A DNA stretch of 64,000 bases from an uncultured Candidatus Pelagibacter sp. (GCF_943788075.1 NZ_CALSOW010000001.1:1-64000); one strand, 5' to 3'; shown: positions 9,644-19,973, counted from the first letter of the stretch. Notes: generated from the sequence alone by a model not told the origin. A program made the numbers and translations.

Positions 9644-10417
9644 ATGTTCATCAATAATTTTGACCCAGTTGCTTTTCAAATTATGTCATTTGAAATCAGA
9701 TGGTATTCTTTAGCCTATATTTTAGGAATTGTAATTGGCTGGACCTTATGCAAAAAAGTATTTATCAAAAACTCAGATATAAGTGAAAAATTTGATGACT
9801 ATATTACTTACCTTATCATTGGAATAATTTTAGGTGGAAGATTAGGTTATATTATATTTTATAATTTTTCCTATTACTCTGAAAATATTTTAGATATTTT
9901 TAAGATTTGGCAAGGAGGAATGTCATTTCACGGGGGGTTGCTAGGAGTGATTGCCTCAAGTTATATTTTTGCCAAAAAAAATAATCAAAATATATTTTCT
10001 TATTTGGATCAAGTATCATTAGTTGCACCAATTGGAATTTTTTTTGGAAGATTAGCTAATTTTATAAATTCAGAACTTTATGGAACAACTACAGACGTAC
10101 CTTGGTCTGTTATTTTCATTAAAGTAGATAATTTATCTAGACACCCTTCACAATTATATGAGGCTATTTTAGAAGGTATAATTTTATTCTTAATATTAAT
10201 TTATTTTATTAATAAGAATTATTTAAAGAAACCTGGTTTAATTTCAGGATTATTTTTAATTTTTTATTCTCTGTTTAGATTCTTTGTAGAATTTTTCAGG
10301 GTTCCTGATGAACAAATAGGTTATTTAATTTTGAATTTAACTATGGGCCAAATAATTAGTTTGGTATTTGCTGCAACCGGAATAATTCTTTTTTATCTTA
10401 AAAATGAGAACAAATAA
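9644..10417 (+). CDS. lgt: prolipoprotein diacylglyceryl transferase
   Basis: Lgt transfers diacylglycerol from phosphatidylglycerol to the lipobox Cys of prolipoproteins, the first step of lipoprotein maturation; LspA, encoded at the right end of the window, acts next. The 257 aa protein is polytopic (about seven helices). It has the early IRWYSLAYILG motif, GGRLGYIIFYN, WQGGMSFHGGLLG, and the Lgt signature GRLANFINSELYG, then RHPSQLYEAILEG. ATG 9644 gives the canonical FDPVAFQI start. It overlaps the methyltransferase gene by 14 nt. Confidence 0.96.
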   Translation: MFINNFDPVAFQIMSFEIRWYSLAYILGIVIGWTLCKKVFIKNSDISEKFDDYITYLIIGIILGGRLGYIIFYNFSYYSENILDIFKIWQGGMSFHGGLLGVIASSYIFAKKNNQNIFSYLDQVSLVAPIGIFFGRLANFINSELYGTTTDVPWSVIFIKVDNLSRHPSQLYEAILEGIILFLILIYFINKNYLKKPGLISGLFLIFYSLFRFFVEFFRVPDEQIGYLILNLTMGQIISLVFAATGIILFYLKNENK

Positions 10418-11456
10418 TAAAGATTTACCCTTAGATCAATTTATAGAGTTTGCGCTTTACGATAAAGATAAAGGGTATTACATGAAGAAAAACCCCTTTG
10501 GAAAAGAGGGTGATTTTATTACTGCTCCAAATATTACAAGACTTTTTTCAGAAATAATTGCTATTTGGGTAGTAACTTTTTGGAAAAGTATCGGATCACC
10601 AAAAAAATTTAATTTGGTTGAGCTTGGAGCTGGGAATGGTGAAATGATGAAGGTTATAGCCGAAACACTAAAAAATTTTCCAGAATGTTTTCTTAATTGT
10701 AATTTTCAAATACATGAAAAAAGTGAATTTTTAAAAAAAAAACAACAAATAAATTTAGAGTCTGAAAAAATAACATGGATAGAAAATATAGAAATTACCA
10801 ATTCATTTCCTACAATATTTTTAGCCAATGAGTTTTTTGATGCACTTCCAATTAAACAATTTTTTAGAAAAAAAGAGGGTTGGGTTGAGAGATTTGTTGA
10901 TTTAAAAGAAGAAGAAAAAGCTGAATTTAAAGAGCAATCAACAGATATAAAAATTATTGAACAAAAATTAAACTTTGAAATTTCAAAAGATCAAGAAATT
11001 ATTGAATATTCACCAGGGTCATTTGAATATTTAAATAATATTTGTAATTTAATTAAAAAAAATGACGGCGGAATACTAATAATTGATTATGGATATTTAA
11101 ATTTTAAAATGCGTGAAACACTACAAGCAATAAATAATCATAAATTTTCAAGTATTTTAGAAGATATTGGGGACTCAGATATAACTTATAATATCAACTT
11201 TAATTTATATAAAAAATTTATAGATCAATTTGATGATTTAAATTCCATAATCACTAATCAAAAAAAATTTTTAACTAGTATGGGAATAGTCCAAAGAGCA
11301 GAAATTATAAGTGAAAATATACCTTTTTCAAAAAAATCAGACTTATTTTATAGAATTAGACGACTTATAGATGAAAAACAAATGGGCGAACTTTTTAAAG
11401 TAATGCTTATAAAAAAGAAAACAAATAAATTTAAAACAGGTTTTGAAATTGATTAG
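10404..11456 (+). CDS. MidA/NDUFAF7-family SAM-dependent methyltransferase
   Basis: 350 aa. The N-terminal region (LYDKDKGYYMKKNPFGKEGDFITAPN) is diagnostic of the MidA/NDUFAF7 family, followed by the SAM-binding motif LVELGAGNGEMM. Human NDUFAF7 dimethylates an arginine on complex I subunit NDUFS2. A protein-arginine methyltransferase role for complex I assembly is therefore the best guess, inferred from the family. The lgt - this gene - pgeF order is common in alphaproteobacteria. It overlaps lgt by 14 nt and pgeF by 14 nt. Confidence 0.88.
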   Translation: MRTNNKDLPLDQFIEFALYDKDKGYYMKKNPFGKEGDFITAPNITRLFSEIIAIWVVTFWKSIGSPKKFNLVELGAGNGEMMKVIAETLKNFPECFLNCNFQIHEKSEFLKKKQQINLESEKITWIENIEITNSFPTIFLANEFFDALPIKQFFRKKEGWVERFVDLKEEEKAEFKEQSTDIKIIEQKLNFEISKDQEIIEYSPGSFEYLNNICNLIKKNDGGILIIDYGYLNFKMRETLQAINNHKFSSILEDIGDSDITYNINFNLYKKFIDQFDDLNSIITNQKKFLTSMGIVQRAEIISENIPFSKKSDLFYRIRRLIDEKQMGELFKVMLIKKKTNKFKTGFEID

Positions 11457-12204
11457 ATCAAAAAAATTAACATTATTAAATTTAAAACATGGCTTTTTTA
11501 ATAGTATTGGTGGTTATTCTAAAAACATTTACAAAAGTTTAAACTGTGGGCCTGGATCATTAGATAATAAAAAAGATATTAAAAAAAATTTACTTAAAGT
11601 TAGAAAAAAAATTAGCAAAAATGCAAAAAATATTTTTTTAGTCCGCCAATTTCATAGCAATAAATTTATATTTATTGATGAAAAGTATAAAATTAAAAAG
11701 AAACCTAAAGCTGATGCTATTATTACTAATCAAAAAAACTTGCCTATTGCTGTTTTAACAGCTGATTGTGCGCCAATATTAATTTATGACAATAAAATAA
11801 GGATGATAGCAGCAATTCATGCAGGCTGGAAAGGCGCATTTAAAGGCATAATAAATAGAGTGATTAAATTTATGATCAAAAAAGGTTGTAGATTAGAAAA
11901 TATTACAGCAGTTATTGGTCCAACTATTTCTGCAAAAAACTATGAAGTTCAAGATGATTTTAAGAAGAAATTTATAAAAAGAGATAAAAAAAATATTAAA
12001 TTTTTTAAGAGAAAAAAAAATAAATTATACTTTGATTTAACTAATTATATATATACTTCGCTCAAAATTATAAAGGTTAAGCATATAGATGTTTTAAAAA
12101 TTGATACTTTTGATATAAAAAATAAATTTTTCAGTGCAAGAAGAGCTTTAAAATTAAAACATAATGATTATGGTAGAAATATTTCAATAATTATGCTTAA
12201 TTAG
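11443..12204 (+). CDS. pgeF: PgeF/YfiH-family multi-copper (laccase-domain) protein
   Basis: 253 aa of the COG1496 family, described as peptidoglycan editing factor PgeF and, in other members, as a purine nucleoside phosphorylase or polyphenol oxidase. The metal-binding His/Cys set is present: VRQFHSN, the central [13 protein letters not shown] (Cys), and [15 protein letters not shown]. No ATG exists near the beginning; the start must be TTG at 11443 (or TTG 11449), inside the upstream gene. The true cellular activity of family members is still debated. Confidence 0.9.
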   Translation: MKLIRSKKLTLLNLKHGFFNSIGGYSKNIYKSLNCGPGSLDNKKDIKKNLLKVRKKISKNAKNIFLVRQFHSNKFIFIDEKYKIKKKPKADAIITNQKNLPIAVLTADCAPILIYDNKIRMIAAIHAGWKGAFKGIINRVIKFMIKKGCRLENITAVIGPTISAKNYEVQDDFKKKFIKRDKKNIKFFKRKKNKLYFDLTNYIYTSLKIIKVKHIDVLKIDTFDIKNKFFSARRALKLKHNDYGRNISIIMLN

Positions 12205-12211
12205 ATTTTTA

Positions 12212-13144
12212 ATGAAATTATTATCCGGTAATAGCAATAAACCTCTTAGCAAAAATATTGCAAAATATTTAAAGTCTAAATTGGTAAATTCCAGTATCAG
12301 AAATTTTTCTGATGGTGAGATTTATGTTGAAATAAATGAAAATATTAGAGGAAATAGTATCTTTATTATTCAATCAGTCTCATCACCTGCTAACGATAAT
12401 CTTATGGAACTTTTACTTTGTATAGATGCATTAAAAAGATCATCTGCAAAGAATATAACTGCTGTTATTCCATACTTTGGTTATGCTAGACAAGATAGAA
12501 AAGTTGTTCCAAGAACTTCAATCTCAGCAAAACTTGTGTCAAACTTGATCACTAAAGCTGGAGCAGATAGAGTTGTGACCGTAGATTTGCATGCAGGTCA
12601 AATTCAAGGATTTTTTGATATCCCAGTTGATAACTTATTTGCTACTCCTATTTTTGCAAGACATGTAAAAAAAAAGATAAAAAGTAAAAATATTATTTGT
12701 GTGGCGCCGGATGTTGGGGGTACTGAAAGAGCTAGAGCCTTGGGTAAACTTTTAAATGTGGGACTTGCAATTGTAGATAAAAGAAGACCAAAACCAGGTC
12801 AATCGCAAGTTATGAATGTAATTGGTGATGTTAAAGGAAAAACATGTGTAATAGTTGATGACATAATTGATTCAGGTGGCACAATTGTTAATGCTGCAAA
12901 AGCTCTTAAAGATAGAGGTGCAAAAGAAGTTTATGTTTACATAACTCATGGAGTTTTAAGTGGAGAGGCTGTTAAAAAAATTAAAAGTTCTGTAATTAAA
13001 AATCTTGTGATCACAGATACGATTGATAACAATAATAAAATTAAAGGTGTTAAAAACATCGAAGTTCTGCCAATTTCAGGCTTGATGGGAGAGGCAATAA
13101 AAAGGATATCTAATTCAACATCAGTTTCAGATTTATTTAAATAA
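12212..13144 (+). CDS. prs: ribose-phosphate pyrophosphokinase
   Basis: Makes PRPP from ribose 5-phosphate and ATP for nucleotide, His and Trp synthesis. 310 aa, full length. Visible motifs: [16 protein letters not shown], the ATP/Mg region [21 protein letters not shown], the PRPP synthetase signature around [19 protein letters not shown], the PRPP loop [13 protein letters not shown], and GVLSGEAV near the end. It begins 7 nt after pgeF. Confidence 0.97.
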   Translation: MKLLSGNSNKPLSKNIAKYLKSKLVNSSIRNFSDGEIYVEINENIRGNSIFIIQSVSSPANDNLMELLLCIDALKRSSAKNITAVIPYFGYARQDRKVVPRTSISAKLVSNLITKAGADRVVTVDLHAGQIQGFFDIPVDNLFATPIFARHVKKKIKSKNIICVAPDVGGTERARALGKLLNVGLAIVDKRRPKPGQSQVMNVIGDVKGKTCVIVDDIIDSGGTIVNAAKALKDRGAKEVYVYITHGVLSGEAVKKIKSSVIKNLVITDTIDNNNKIKGVKNIEVLPISGLMGEAIKRISNSTSVSDLFK

Positions 13145-13189
13145 TTACCTTGAGTTATTAAAGAACTTGGGCTAAAAACCCATGATTTT

Positions 13190-13888
13190 ATGATTTCATT
13201 AGACGCAAACATTAGAAATACCAAAACTAAGGGTGAACTTAGTTCGCTTAGAAATAATGGTGGTGTGCCAGCTATAATTTATGGCGGTGAAGCTCAAAAT
13301 GAAACAATATCGATATCTAAAAAATTATTAAAATCTCTAATTGAAAAAGAAAATTTTCTTTCAAATGTAGTAACTTTAAATGTTGATGGTAAACCTCAAA
13401 ACGTTCTACCAAGAGAAATCAAATATCATGTAATTTCTGATGAACCAATCCATGTAGATTTTTTAAGAGTTGTTCCAGGTGTAAAAATAAGAATAGAAGT
13501 ACCTGTACAGTTCATTAATCATGAAAAATCTCCAGGTTTAAAAAGAGGTGGGGTTTTGAACATAGTTAGAAGAAAAGTAGAATTAAAATGTCCTAGTGAA
13601 AAAATTCCTGAAAGTTTAGTAATTGATCTAGATGGAGTTGATATTGGTGAAAGTTTTAAAATATCATCAATTAACTTAGAAACTGATGTGGTTCCAACTA
13701 TTAGAGGAAGAGACTTTGTTATTGCAACACTGGCTGCTCCAACAGTTATGAAGGAGCCTGAAAAACCTGCTGAAGCAGAAGCTGCAGAAGGTGAAGCAGG
13801 ATCAGAAGCAGCAGATGGTGAAAAACCAGCAGCAGATGGCGAAGCAAAAGATGGTGAAGACAAAAAAGCTGCTGAAGAAAAGAAATAA
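13190..13888 (+). CDS. rplY: 50S ribosomal protein L25 (CTC form)
   Basis: 232 aa: an N-terminal L25 domain that binds 5S rRNA (NIRNTKTKGELSSLRNNGGVPAIIYGG), a C-terminal CTC/TL5 beta domain (VPVQFINHEKSPGLKRGGVL), and from about residue 188 a low-complexity tail of Ala, Glu, Gly and Asp with Lys. The DNA for the tail (about 13750-13885) is richer in G+C and built of imperfect GCA/GAA repeats. The 45 nt gap to prs holds a small hairpin and a three-codon frame ending in an ATGA overlap with the rplY start. Confidence 0.95.
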   Translation: MISLDANIRNTKTKGELSSLRNNGGVPAIIYGGEAQNETISISKKLLKSLIEKENFLSNVVTLNVDGKPQNVLPREIKYHVISDEPIHVDFLRVVPGVKIRIEVPVQFINHEKSPGLKRGGVLNIVRRKVELKCPSEKIPESLVIDLDGVDIGESFKISSINLETDVVPTIRGRDFVIATLAAPTVMKEPEKPAEAEAAEGEAGSEAADGEKPAADGEAKDGEDKKAAEEKK

Positions 13889-13922
13889 CCTGTCAAAGTT
13901 AAAATTTACTATCCATTAAAAA

Positions 13923-14486
13923 ATGCTTTTATTTGTAGGCCTAGGCAATCCAACACCAGATAGTGAAAATAATAGACATAATGTAGGCTTTAAAATTATA
14001 GACTCTATTAATAAAAAATTTGGTTTATCAAAACAAAAACCAAAGTTTAAAGGACTACTAACAACTGGAAATGTTGGTACTCAAAAAGTTTATGCAATTA
14101 AACCACTAACATTTATGAATAATTCTGGAATTTGTATTAGAGAACTTATTGAATATTTTAAAATAGACGCAGAAGATGTAATTGTTTTTCATGATGATTT
14201 AGATGTAGAGTTTGGAAAAATTAAAGCTAAATTTGGTGGATCCAGTGCAGGACATAATGGAATTGCATCTATTGATAAATTTATAGGTAAAGATTATTCA
14301 AGAGTGAGAATTGGTATTGGTAAACCAAAAGAGAATATGGAAGTTGGAGATTTTGTTCTTCAAAATTTTGATGAAGATGAATTGACTGGCATAGAAAAAA
14401 TCTCAAATCATATAAATGACTCAATTTCTATATTGGTTGAAAAAAAATTAGATTTATTTTCTAGCACAGTAAACAATAATAAATAA
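13923..14486 (+). CDS. pth: peptidyl-tRNA hydrolase
   Basis: Recycles tRNA from prematurely released peptidyl-tRNA. 187 aa. It has the N-terminal [22 protein letters not shown] with the catalytic His, [10 protein letters not shown] with the substrate-contacting Asn, [13 protein letters not shown], and [13 protein letters not shown]. It follows rplY and abuts ychF with a 1 nt overlap (TAATG). The rplY-pth-ychF order is widespread in bacteria and supports all three calls. Confidence 0.97.
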   Translation: MLLFVGLGNPTPDSENNRHNVGFKIIDSINKKFGLSKQKPKFKGLLTTGNVGTQKVYAIKPLTFMNNSGICIRELIEYFKIDAEDVIVFHDDLDVEFGKIKAKFGGSSAGHNGIASIDKFIGKDYSRVRIGIGKPKENMEVGDFVLQNFDEDELTGIEKISNHINDSISILVEKKLDLFSSTVNNNK

Positions 14487-15560
14487 TGAGTTTTAAATGT
14501 GGAATTGTTGGTTTGCCCAATGTTGGTAAATCTACTTTATTTAATGCTTTAACAAACTCTAGTAAAGCTCAAGCAGCAAATTTTCCTTTTTGCACAATAG
14601 ATCCAAATGTTGGTGTTGTGCCTGTTCCTGACGAAAGGTTGGATAGTCTATCAAAAGTTTCAAAATCAAAAAAAATCATAAATACTACTATTTCATTTGT
14701 TGATATTGCTGGATTAGTAAAAGGTGCTTCAAAAGGTGAAGGATTAGGTAATAAATTTTTATCACATATTAGAGAGGTGGATGCAATCATTCATATGATT
14801 AGATGCTTTGACTCTGATGATATTCAAAATGTCAACCCAACTGTAGATCCCATCAGAGATTTGGAAATTATTGAGACAGAGATGATGTTGGCCGATTTGG
14901 AGTCAATTCAAAAGAGATTAGAAAAAAATAATAAGAAAAACGTTGACGAGGAGCAGCTTAAAGATATTAGAAGTAGCACTAGATTGTATTAATAACGACA
15001 AAGATATCTCTATTCTAAAATCTCAATTTGAGACCAAGCAACTTAATCAGAGTGGTTTGTTATCAATTAAACCAAAAATATTTGTATGTAATGTAGACGA
15101 ACAAAGTGTTCAAGAAGGTAATCAATATACAAAAGATTTTATAGAAAAGTTTGGTGAGGAAAATACTTTAATTGTGTCTGCTGATATAGAAAATCAAATC
15201 AATGAACTTGAATCTTCAGAAAGAAAAAACTATATGGAAATGATTGGTTTGAAAGAAACTGGATTAAGCATGTTGATTCAAAAAGGTTATAAAATTTTAG
15301 AATTAGATACCTATTTTACATCTGGTCCAGAAGAAACAAGAGCGTGGACTATACAAAAGAACTGTACAGCACCCAAAGCTGCTGGTGAAATTCATACTGA
15401 TTTTGAAAAAGGCTTTATAAGAGCAGAAACAGTTTCCTATGAAGATTTCATAGCAAATGATGGATGGGTCAATTCGAAGACTAATGGAAAAATGAGACTA
15501 GAGGGTAAAGATTATATTGTTAAAGATGGTGATGTATTAAACTTCAGATTCAACACGTGA
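14486..15560 (+). CDS. ychF: redox-regulated ribosome-associated ATPase YchF, frameshifted in the middle
   Basis: Obg-family P-loop ATPase. The first piece (14486-14992) has the G1 loop [15 protein letters not shown], the [19 protein letters not shown] switch and HMIRCFD. The second piece (open frame from 14943 to the stop at 15560) has FVCNVDEQ and the C-terminal TGS-type end [30 protein letters not shown]. The parts join naturally if one A is removed near 14960-14963, giving [15 protein letters not shown]. Translated as written, the protein would stop at TAA 14990-14992. Conserved residues are intact on both sides, which favours a sequence error. The 3' end overlaps petC by 24 nt, tail to tail. 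Confidence 0.9.
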
Positions 15561-16316
15561 CCATATTTTTTTCATACTAAAATAAACTAAGATAGTTAAA
15601 ATAATCAAATAAATAATTGCTTTAAATCCCATTTGGTGTCTAGACTCTAAATGTGGTTCAGCTGCCCACATTAAAAATGTAGTGACATCTTTTGACATTT
15701 GTTCAACAGTTGCTTTCGTTCCATCTCCATATTCAATCAGATCATCTGACAGTGGAGCAGACATTCTGATTTTATTTCCATACATATATTTGTTGTAATG
15801 AACACCTTCGTCTAAAGTCATTCCAGCTGGAGCATCTTCATATCCTTGAAGTAAAGAATAAATATAGTCTACCCCACCTCCTCTAGCTTTAACTAAAACC
15901 GACATATCAGGAGGATAAGCACCACCATTAGCTGCTTGAGCTGCTTTGACATTTTCGTATGGCATTACAAATTTATCAGATAATTTTGCTGGCCTTTCAA
16001 ACATTTCACCATCAGCATTTGGCCCATCTATTACTTCAAATGAAGCTGCTATAGCTTTGACTTCAGCTTCTGAGAACTCTGGTCCACCTTTTTCTCCTAA
16101 GTTTCTATAACTTAGATATTTCATTGAGTGACAAGAAGCACAGACTTCTGTGTAAACTTGATAACCTCTTTGAAGTGAACCTCTGTCAAATTTACCAAAA
16201 AGTCCCTTAAAACTCCAGTCAGTTTTTAAATAATCAACTTTTTCTGCTGATTGTGATTGAGTAAATGTAAAAAAAAATAAGACTATAATTGAAAATAATT
16301 TAATAAAATTCTTCAC
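15537..16316 (-). CDS. petC: cytochrome c1 of the bc1 complex
   Basis: Haem-bearing subunit that passes electrons from the Rieske protein to soluble cytochrome c. 259 aa with a signal peptide ending near SQSAEK, the haem c motif CASCHS in VCASCHSMKYLSYRNLG, a later KFVMPYENVKAAQ with a candidate axial Met, and a C-terminal membrane anchor (FKAIIYLIILTILVYF). It is the last gene of petA-petB-petC and starts 1 nt after petB. Confidence 0.96.
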   Translation of the reverse strand: MKNFIKLFSIIVLFFFTFTQSQSAEKVDYLKTDWSFKGLFGKFDRGSLQRGYQVYTEVCASCHSMKYLSYRNLGEKGGPEFSEAEVKAIAASFEVIDGPNADGEMFERPAKLSDKFVMPYENVKAAQAANGGAYPPDMSVLVKARGGGVDYIYSLLQGYEDAPAGMTLDEGVHYNKYMYGNKIRMSAPLSDDLIEYGDGTKATVEQMSKDVTTFLMWAAEPHLESRHQMGFKAIIYLIILTILVYFSMKKIWSRVESEV

Positions 16317-16317
16317 T

Positions 16318-17580
16318 TTATTTATCTATACTTTCTTTATTTTTAGCCATTGCCAAATTTGGAGAGCCTCCAAGAACAGGTTCAGTTATACTTAGTGGAA
16401 TAGGCAATGTTTTTTCTTTAAATCCTAAAACTGGTAAAATCACTAAGAAATGAAGAAAATAATATGCAGTAGCTACTCTTGCAATTAATAAGTAAAGCCC
16501 TTCAGCTGGCATAGCTCCCATGTATCCTAGAATTAAAACATCAGCTACAAGTATCCAGTAGAACTGCTTGTACAAAGGTCTGAACACTGCAGATCTTATC
16601 TTTGAAGTATCTAACCATGGTAGTACAGCTAATATTAAAATAGCTGATAGCATTGCTACAACTCCAAGTAACTTGTCAGGCACAGATCTTAAAATTGCAT
16701 AAAAAGGTAAAAGATACCATTCAGGAACAATATGAGCTGGGGTTACCATTGGATTAGCTTCTATATAATTATCAGCATGGCCCAAAATATTTGGTGAATA
16801 AAAAACAAAAAAGGCAAAAACAATCATAAACATTAGTAATGCAAATCCATCTTTAATAACAATGTATGGATGAAACGGCACCGTATCCTTTGAAGGTTTC
16901 TTTATATCAATTCCAACCGGGTTGTTATTTCCAGGAACATGAAGTGCCCAAATATGCAAAACAACAAGGCCTAAAATTAAAAAAGGAATTAAATAATGGA
17001 GTGTAAAAAATCTGGTTAGAGTAGGATTGTCTACAGAATAACCACCCCATAACCAAGTAACAATTCCTTCACCTACTAATGGAATTGCGCTAAATAAATT
17101 TGTGATAACTGTTGCTCCCCAAAAACTCATTTGACCCCAAGGTAAAACGTAACCCATAAATGCAGCTGCCATCATTAGTAGATAAATGATTATTCCAATT
17201 ATCCAAATAATTTCTCTTGGAGATTTATAAGATCCATAAAATAAAGATCTAAATATATGAATATAAACTGCTAAAAAAAACATTGATGCACCATTTGCAT
17301 GAATGTATCTTATTAACCAACCATAATTAACATCTCTCATTATATGCTCAACACTTTCAAAAGCCATGTCAGCATGAGCTATGTAATGCATTGCAAGTGT
17401 TAAACCAGTTACAATCTGAGTTATTAAACAAAAAGTTAGAATTCCTCCAAATGTCCACCAGTAGTTCAAATTTTTTGGTGTGGGATAATCTGTTAAATGA
17501 TTTGCTAAAGTTAAAAGTGGAAGTCTGTCATTAAACCATTTTCCAACTTTTGATGTAGGCGTGTATTCGTGATCACTCAT
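16318..17580 (-). CDS. petB: cytochrome b of the bc1 complex
   Basis: Membrane core of ubiquinol:cytochrome c reductase that carries two b haems and the Qo/Qi sites. 420 aa with eight hydrophobic helices. Landmarks are [25 protein letters not shown] with haem His, [31 protein letters not shown] with the second His pair, and [12 protein letters not shown], the PEWY motif of the Qo site. It lies between petA (8 nt away) and petC in one operon. Confidence 0.98.
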   Translation of the reverse strand: MSDHEYTPTSKVGKWFNDRLPLLTLANHLTDYPTPKNLNYWWTFGGILTFCLITQIVTGLTLAMHYIAHADMAFESVEHIMRDVNYGWLIRYIHANGASMFFLAVYIHIFRSLFYGSYKSPREIIWIIGIIIYLLMMAAAFMGYVLPWGQMSFWGATVITNLFSAIPLVGEGIVTWLWGGYSVDNPTLTRFFTLHYLIPFLILGLVVLHIWALHVPGNNNPVGIDIKKPSKDTVPFHPYIVIKDGFALLMFMIVFAFFVFYSPNILGHADNYIEANPMVTPAHIVPEWYLLPFYAILRSVPDKLLGVVAMLSAILILAVLPWLDTSKIRSAVFRPLYKQFYWILVADVLILGYMGAMPAEGLYLLIARVATAYYFLHFLVILPVLGFKEKTLPIPLSITEPVLGGSPNLAMAKNKESIDK

Positions 17581-17588
17581 AATATTAA

Positions 17589-18098
17589 TTATCCAATTTT
17601 AATTGTATTAGCATTAACAAATTCGTATTTTGGAACTTCCATGTTTAAAGGTGCAGGACCTTTTCTAATTCTACCAGATGTATCGTAATGCGAACCGTGA
17701 CACGGGCAGAACCAACCATCATAATCACCTTTATCATTTAATGGGACACAGCCTAAATGAGTGCAAACACCAAGCATAACTAACCACTCTGGATCTTTAG
17801 CTCTATCTTCATCTTTTTCAGGATGGATTAAATCTTCCATTTTAACTGACCTAGCTTCTGAAATTTCATCTTGAGTTCTTCTTCTAATAAAAACTGGTTT
17901 TCCTCTCCAAAGCACGGTTATAGTATTTCCAGGTTTAACTGAACTTACATCAACTTCTGTGCTTGCTAGTGCTTTTACTGAGGCATCTGGATTCATTTGG
18001 TCAACTAATGGCCAAACAACTGCAGCCACGCCTACTGCTCCCACAGCATATGAGGCAGTAAATAAAAAATCTCGTCTTTCTGGTTTTTTATCTGACAT
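17589..18098 (-). CDS. petA: Rieske iron-sulfur subunit of the bc1 complex
   Basis: 169 aa. The N-terminus has a twin-arginine-like ERRDFLF followed by one hydrophobic helix ([15 protein letters not shown]) that stays as a membrane anchor. The [2Fe-2S] ligands are CTHLGC (about residue 112) and CPCHGSHYD (about 132), with two Cys and two His binding the cluster and two Cys forming the stabilising disulfide. First gene of petABC. Its 5' region of about 90 bp is shared with the divergent trmL gene and must hold both promoters, though I find no convincing -35/-10 pair there. Confidence 0.97.
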   Translation of the reverse strand: MSDKKPERRDFLFTASYAVGAVGVAAVVWPLVDQMNPDASVKALASTEVDVSSVKPGNTITVLWRGKPVFIRRRTQDEISEARSVKMEDLIHPEKDEDRAKDPEWLVMLGVCTHLGCVPLNDKGDYDGWFCPCHGSHYDTSGRIRKGPAPLNMEVPKYEFVNANTIKIG

Positions 18099-18191
18099 AT
18101 GAATTAGTTGTTTATATTGTCTATTATTGATTTAAAAATACTTAATATACGAATTCATATAATATAAAATAATAATTTTACTACTGAAAGA

Positions 18192-18665
18192 ATGACACAG
18201 AATTCAACAATTCTAAGACCTAAAATTGCACTTTATGAGCCAGATATACCTCAAAATACAGCAGCAATAATTAGAACATGCGCTTGTTTAGGGGCGAAAC
18301 TTGAAATTATTGAACCGTGTGGTTTTCATCTAAATGATAAAAGGTTCAAAAGAGTAGTAATGGATTACATGGATTTAGATAAGATTAAGATATATCAAAG
18401 TGCAAATAAATTTTTTGAGGCAAAAAAGAATCATAGAATAATACTAATGACAACAAAAGCTTCTATATCATACTTAAAGTTTAAATTTGAAAAAGATGAT
18501 ACAATACTATTCGGTAGAGAAAGTGCTGGTGTACCAGAAAACATTCACCAGTTAATTAGTGATCGACTAACAATACCTATGAACAAAAATGCTAGGTCTT
18601 TAAATATTGCTTCTTCTGTAGCGATTGTTTTGTCAGAAAGCTTAAGACAAACTAAATTATTATAA
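18192..18665 (+). CDS. trmL: tRNA (cytidine(34)-2'-O)-methyltransferase
   Basis: SPOUT-class methyltransferase that 2'-O-methylates the wobble base of certain tRNA-Leu. 157 aa, typical length. The N-terminal LYEPDIPQNTAAIIRTCACLG is the family signature. The SAM-binding trefoil knot is made of LFGRESAGVPE, LTIPMNKNARSLNIASSVAIVL. It is followed after 1 nt by hemF. Confidence 0.93.
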   Translation: MTQNSTILRPKIALYEPDIPQNTAAIIRTCACLGAKLEIIEPCGFHLNDKRFKRVVMDYMDLDKIKIYQSANKFFEAKKNHRIILMTTKASISYLKFKFEKDDTILFGRESAGVPENIHQLISDRLTIPMNKNARSLNIASSVAIVLSESLRQTKLL

Positions 18666-18666
18666 A

Positions 18667-19494
18667 ATGGATATTGAAATTAAAAAAGACTTGGTAAGTA
18701 ATTGGTTTAAGTTACTTCAAAATGCAATCTGTGATGACATTAGCAGATTAGAAAAAAATAAAATAAAATTTAAATCAACCTTATGGCGAAGAAGCAAAGA
18801 AAAAGATGAGGGTGGTGGTGAATATAGGATTATTACAAATGGAAAAATTTTTGAAAAAGTAGGAGTAAATTTTTCAAAAGTTTATGGAAAATTTCCAAAA
18901 AAATTCCAAAAAAATATTCCTGGAGCTAGTAAAGATCCAAGATTCTGGGCTTCTGGGATTTCGATAGTAATGCATATGCAAAATCCTCATATTCCTGCAA
19001 TGCATTTTAATACTAGATATATTTGTACAACTCAAAATTGGTTTGGTGGTGGGATGGATGCAACACCGTCAATTAAAGATAAAAAAGAAGAAAGTAATTT
19101 TCATCTATCATTAAGAAAATTGTGTGATCGTCATAATAAGACTTATTATAAAAAATATAAAGAATGGTGTGATAGATATTTCTATCTACCACATAGAAAT
19201 GAAGCAAGAGGAATCGGCGGAATTTTTTTTGATTATAAGAAAGATAATTTTGAAAGAGACTTTAAATTTGTAAGAGATGTTGGAATAACATTTCAAGTGA
19301 TATTCAATAATATTATTGAAAAAAAAATTAAAAAAAAATGGACTTTAAAAGATAAAGAGATGCAGTATATTAAAAGAGGAAGATACGCTGAATTTAATTT
19401 ATTATATGATAGGGGTACAAAATTTGGTTTACAAACAGGTGGAAACGTAGAAGGTATATTAATGTCGTTACCACCAATAGCTAAGTGGAAATAA
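18667..19494 (+). CDS. hemF: oxygen-dependent coproporphyrinogen III oxidase
   Basis: Converts coproporphyrinogen III to protoporphyrinogen IX using O2. 275 aa, slightly short for HemF. Family motifs: PHIPAMHFNTRYI with active-site His, WFGGGMDATP, HRNEARGIGGIFFDY, and the C-terminal GRYAEFNLLYDRGTKFGL. It supplies haem for the neighbouring bc1 and oxidase subunits. An oxygen-requiring enzyme fits an obligate aerobe. The stop overlaps no start; the greA ATG begins 3 nt later. Confidence 0.97.
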   Translation: MDIEIKKDLVSNWFKLLQNAICDDISRLEKNKIKFKSTLWRRSKEKDEGGGEYRIITNGKIFEKVGVNFSKVYGKFPKKFQKNIPGASKDPRFWASGISIVMHMQNPHIPAMHFNTRYICTTQNWFGGGMDATPSIKDKKEESNFHLSLRKLCDRHNKTYYKKYKEWCDRYFYLPHRNEARGIGGIFFDYKKDNFERDFKFVRDVGITFQVIFNNIIEKKIKKKWTLKDKEMQYIKRGRYAEFNLLYDRGTKFGLQTGGNVEGILMSLPPIAKWK

Positions 19495-19496
19495 AA

Positions 19497-19973
19497 ATGG
19501 ATAAAGAGCCAATAACATTAAATGGTTTGAACAAACTAAAAGAAGAATTAGTTTTTTTAAAAGAAAAAAAAAGACCAGAAATAGTGGCTGCAATTGCAGA
19601 AGCAAGATCACATGGAGATCTCAAAGAAAATGCAGAATATCATGCCGCTAAAGAAGAGCAGTCTCACAGCGAAGGACGAATAACAGAAATCAATGATATT
19701 ATTGCAAGAGCTAATGTCATAGATGTTACAAAATTAAATAATGAGGGCAAAATAATCTTTGGATCTACTGTATTTTTAGAAAACTTAGATAATGGTGAAA
19801 AAATTAGCTACAAAATTGTTGGAAAAGACGAAGCTGATTTAAAACAAAAACTAATTTTTTTTCAATCGCCGATTGGCAAAGGTTTAATTGGGAAAAATAA
19901 AAATGATCTAGTCGAGATTACAACTCCTGCTGGAGTTAAAAATTTTGAAATAAAAGACGTTAAATATATTTAA
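19497..19973 (+). CDS. greA: transcription elongation factor GreA
   Basis: Rescues backtracked RNA polymerase by stimulating transcript cleavage. 158 aa from ATG 19497; a GTG at 19485 in the same frame overlaps hemF and is less likely. The N-terminal coiled coil holds LKEELVFLKEKKRPEIV and the acidic tip HGDLKENAEYHAAKEEQ. The C-terminal FKBP-like domain ends in SPIGKGLIGKNKNDLVEI. Its stop shares a TTAA with the convergent cca stop. Confidence 0.95.
   Translation: MDKEPITLNGLNKLKEELVFLKEKKRPEIVAAIAEARSHGDLKENAEYHAAKEEQSHSEGRITEINDIIARANVIDVTKLNNEGKIIFGSTVFLENLDNGEKISYKIVGKDEADLKQKLIFFQSPIGKGLIGKNKNDLVEITTPAGVKNFEIKDVKYI

Noticed and set aside
13519..13896. Minus-strand open frame rich in Ser, Ala and Pro
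   Set aside because: It is the antisense of the repetitive rplY tail and CTC domain; no family resemblance or start context.
18099..18191. Promoter pair between petA and trmL
   Set aside because: TATAAT-like sequences exist (for example 18158-18163) but no -35 at a reasonable distance; AT richness makes such hits frequent.
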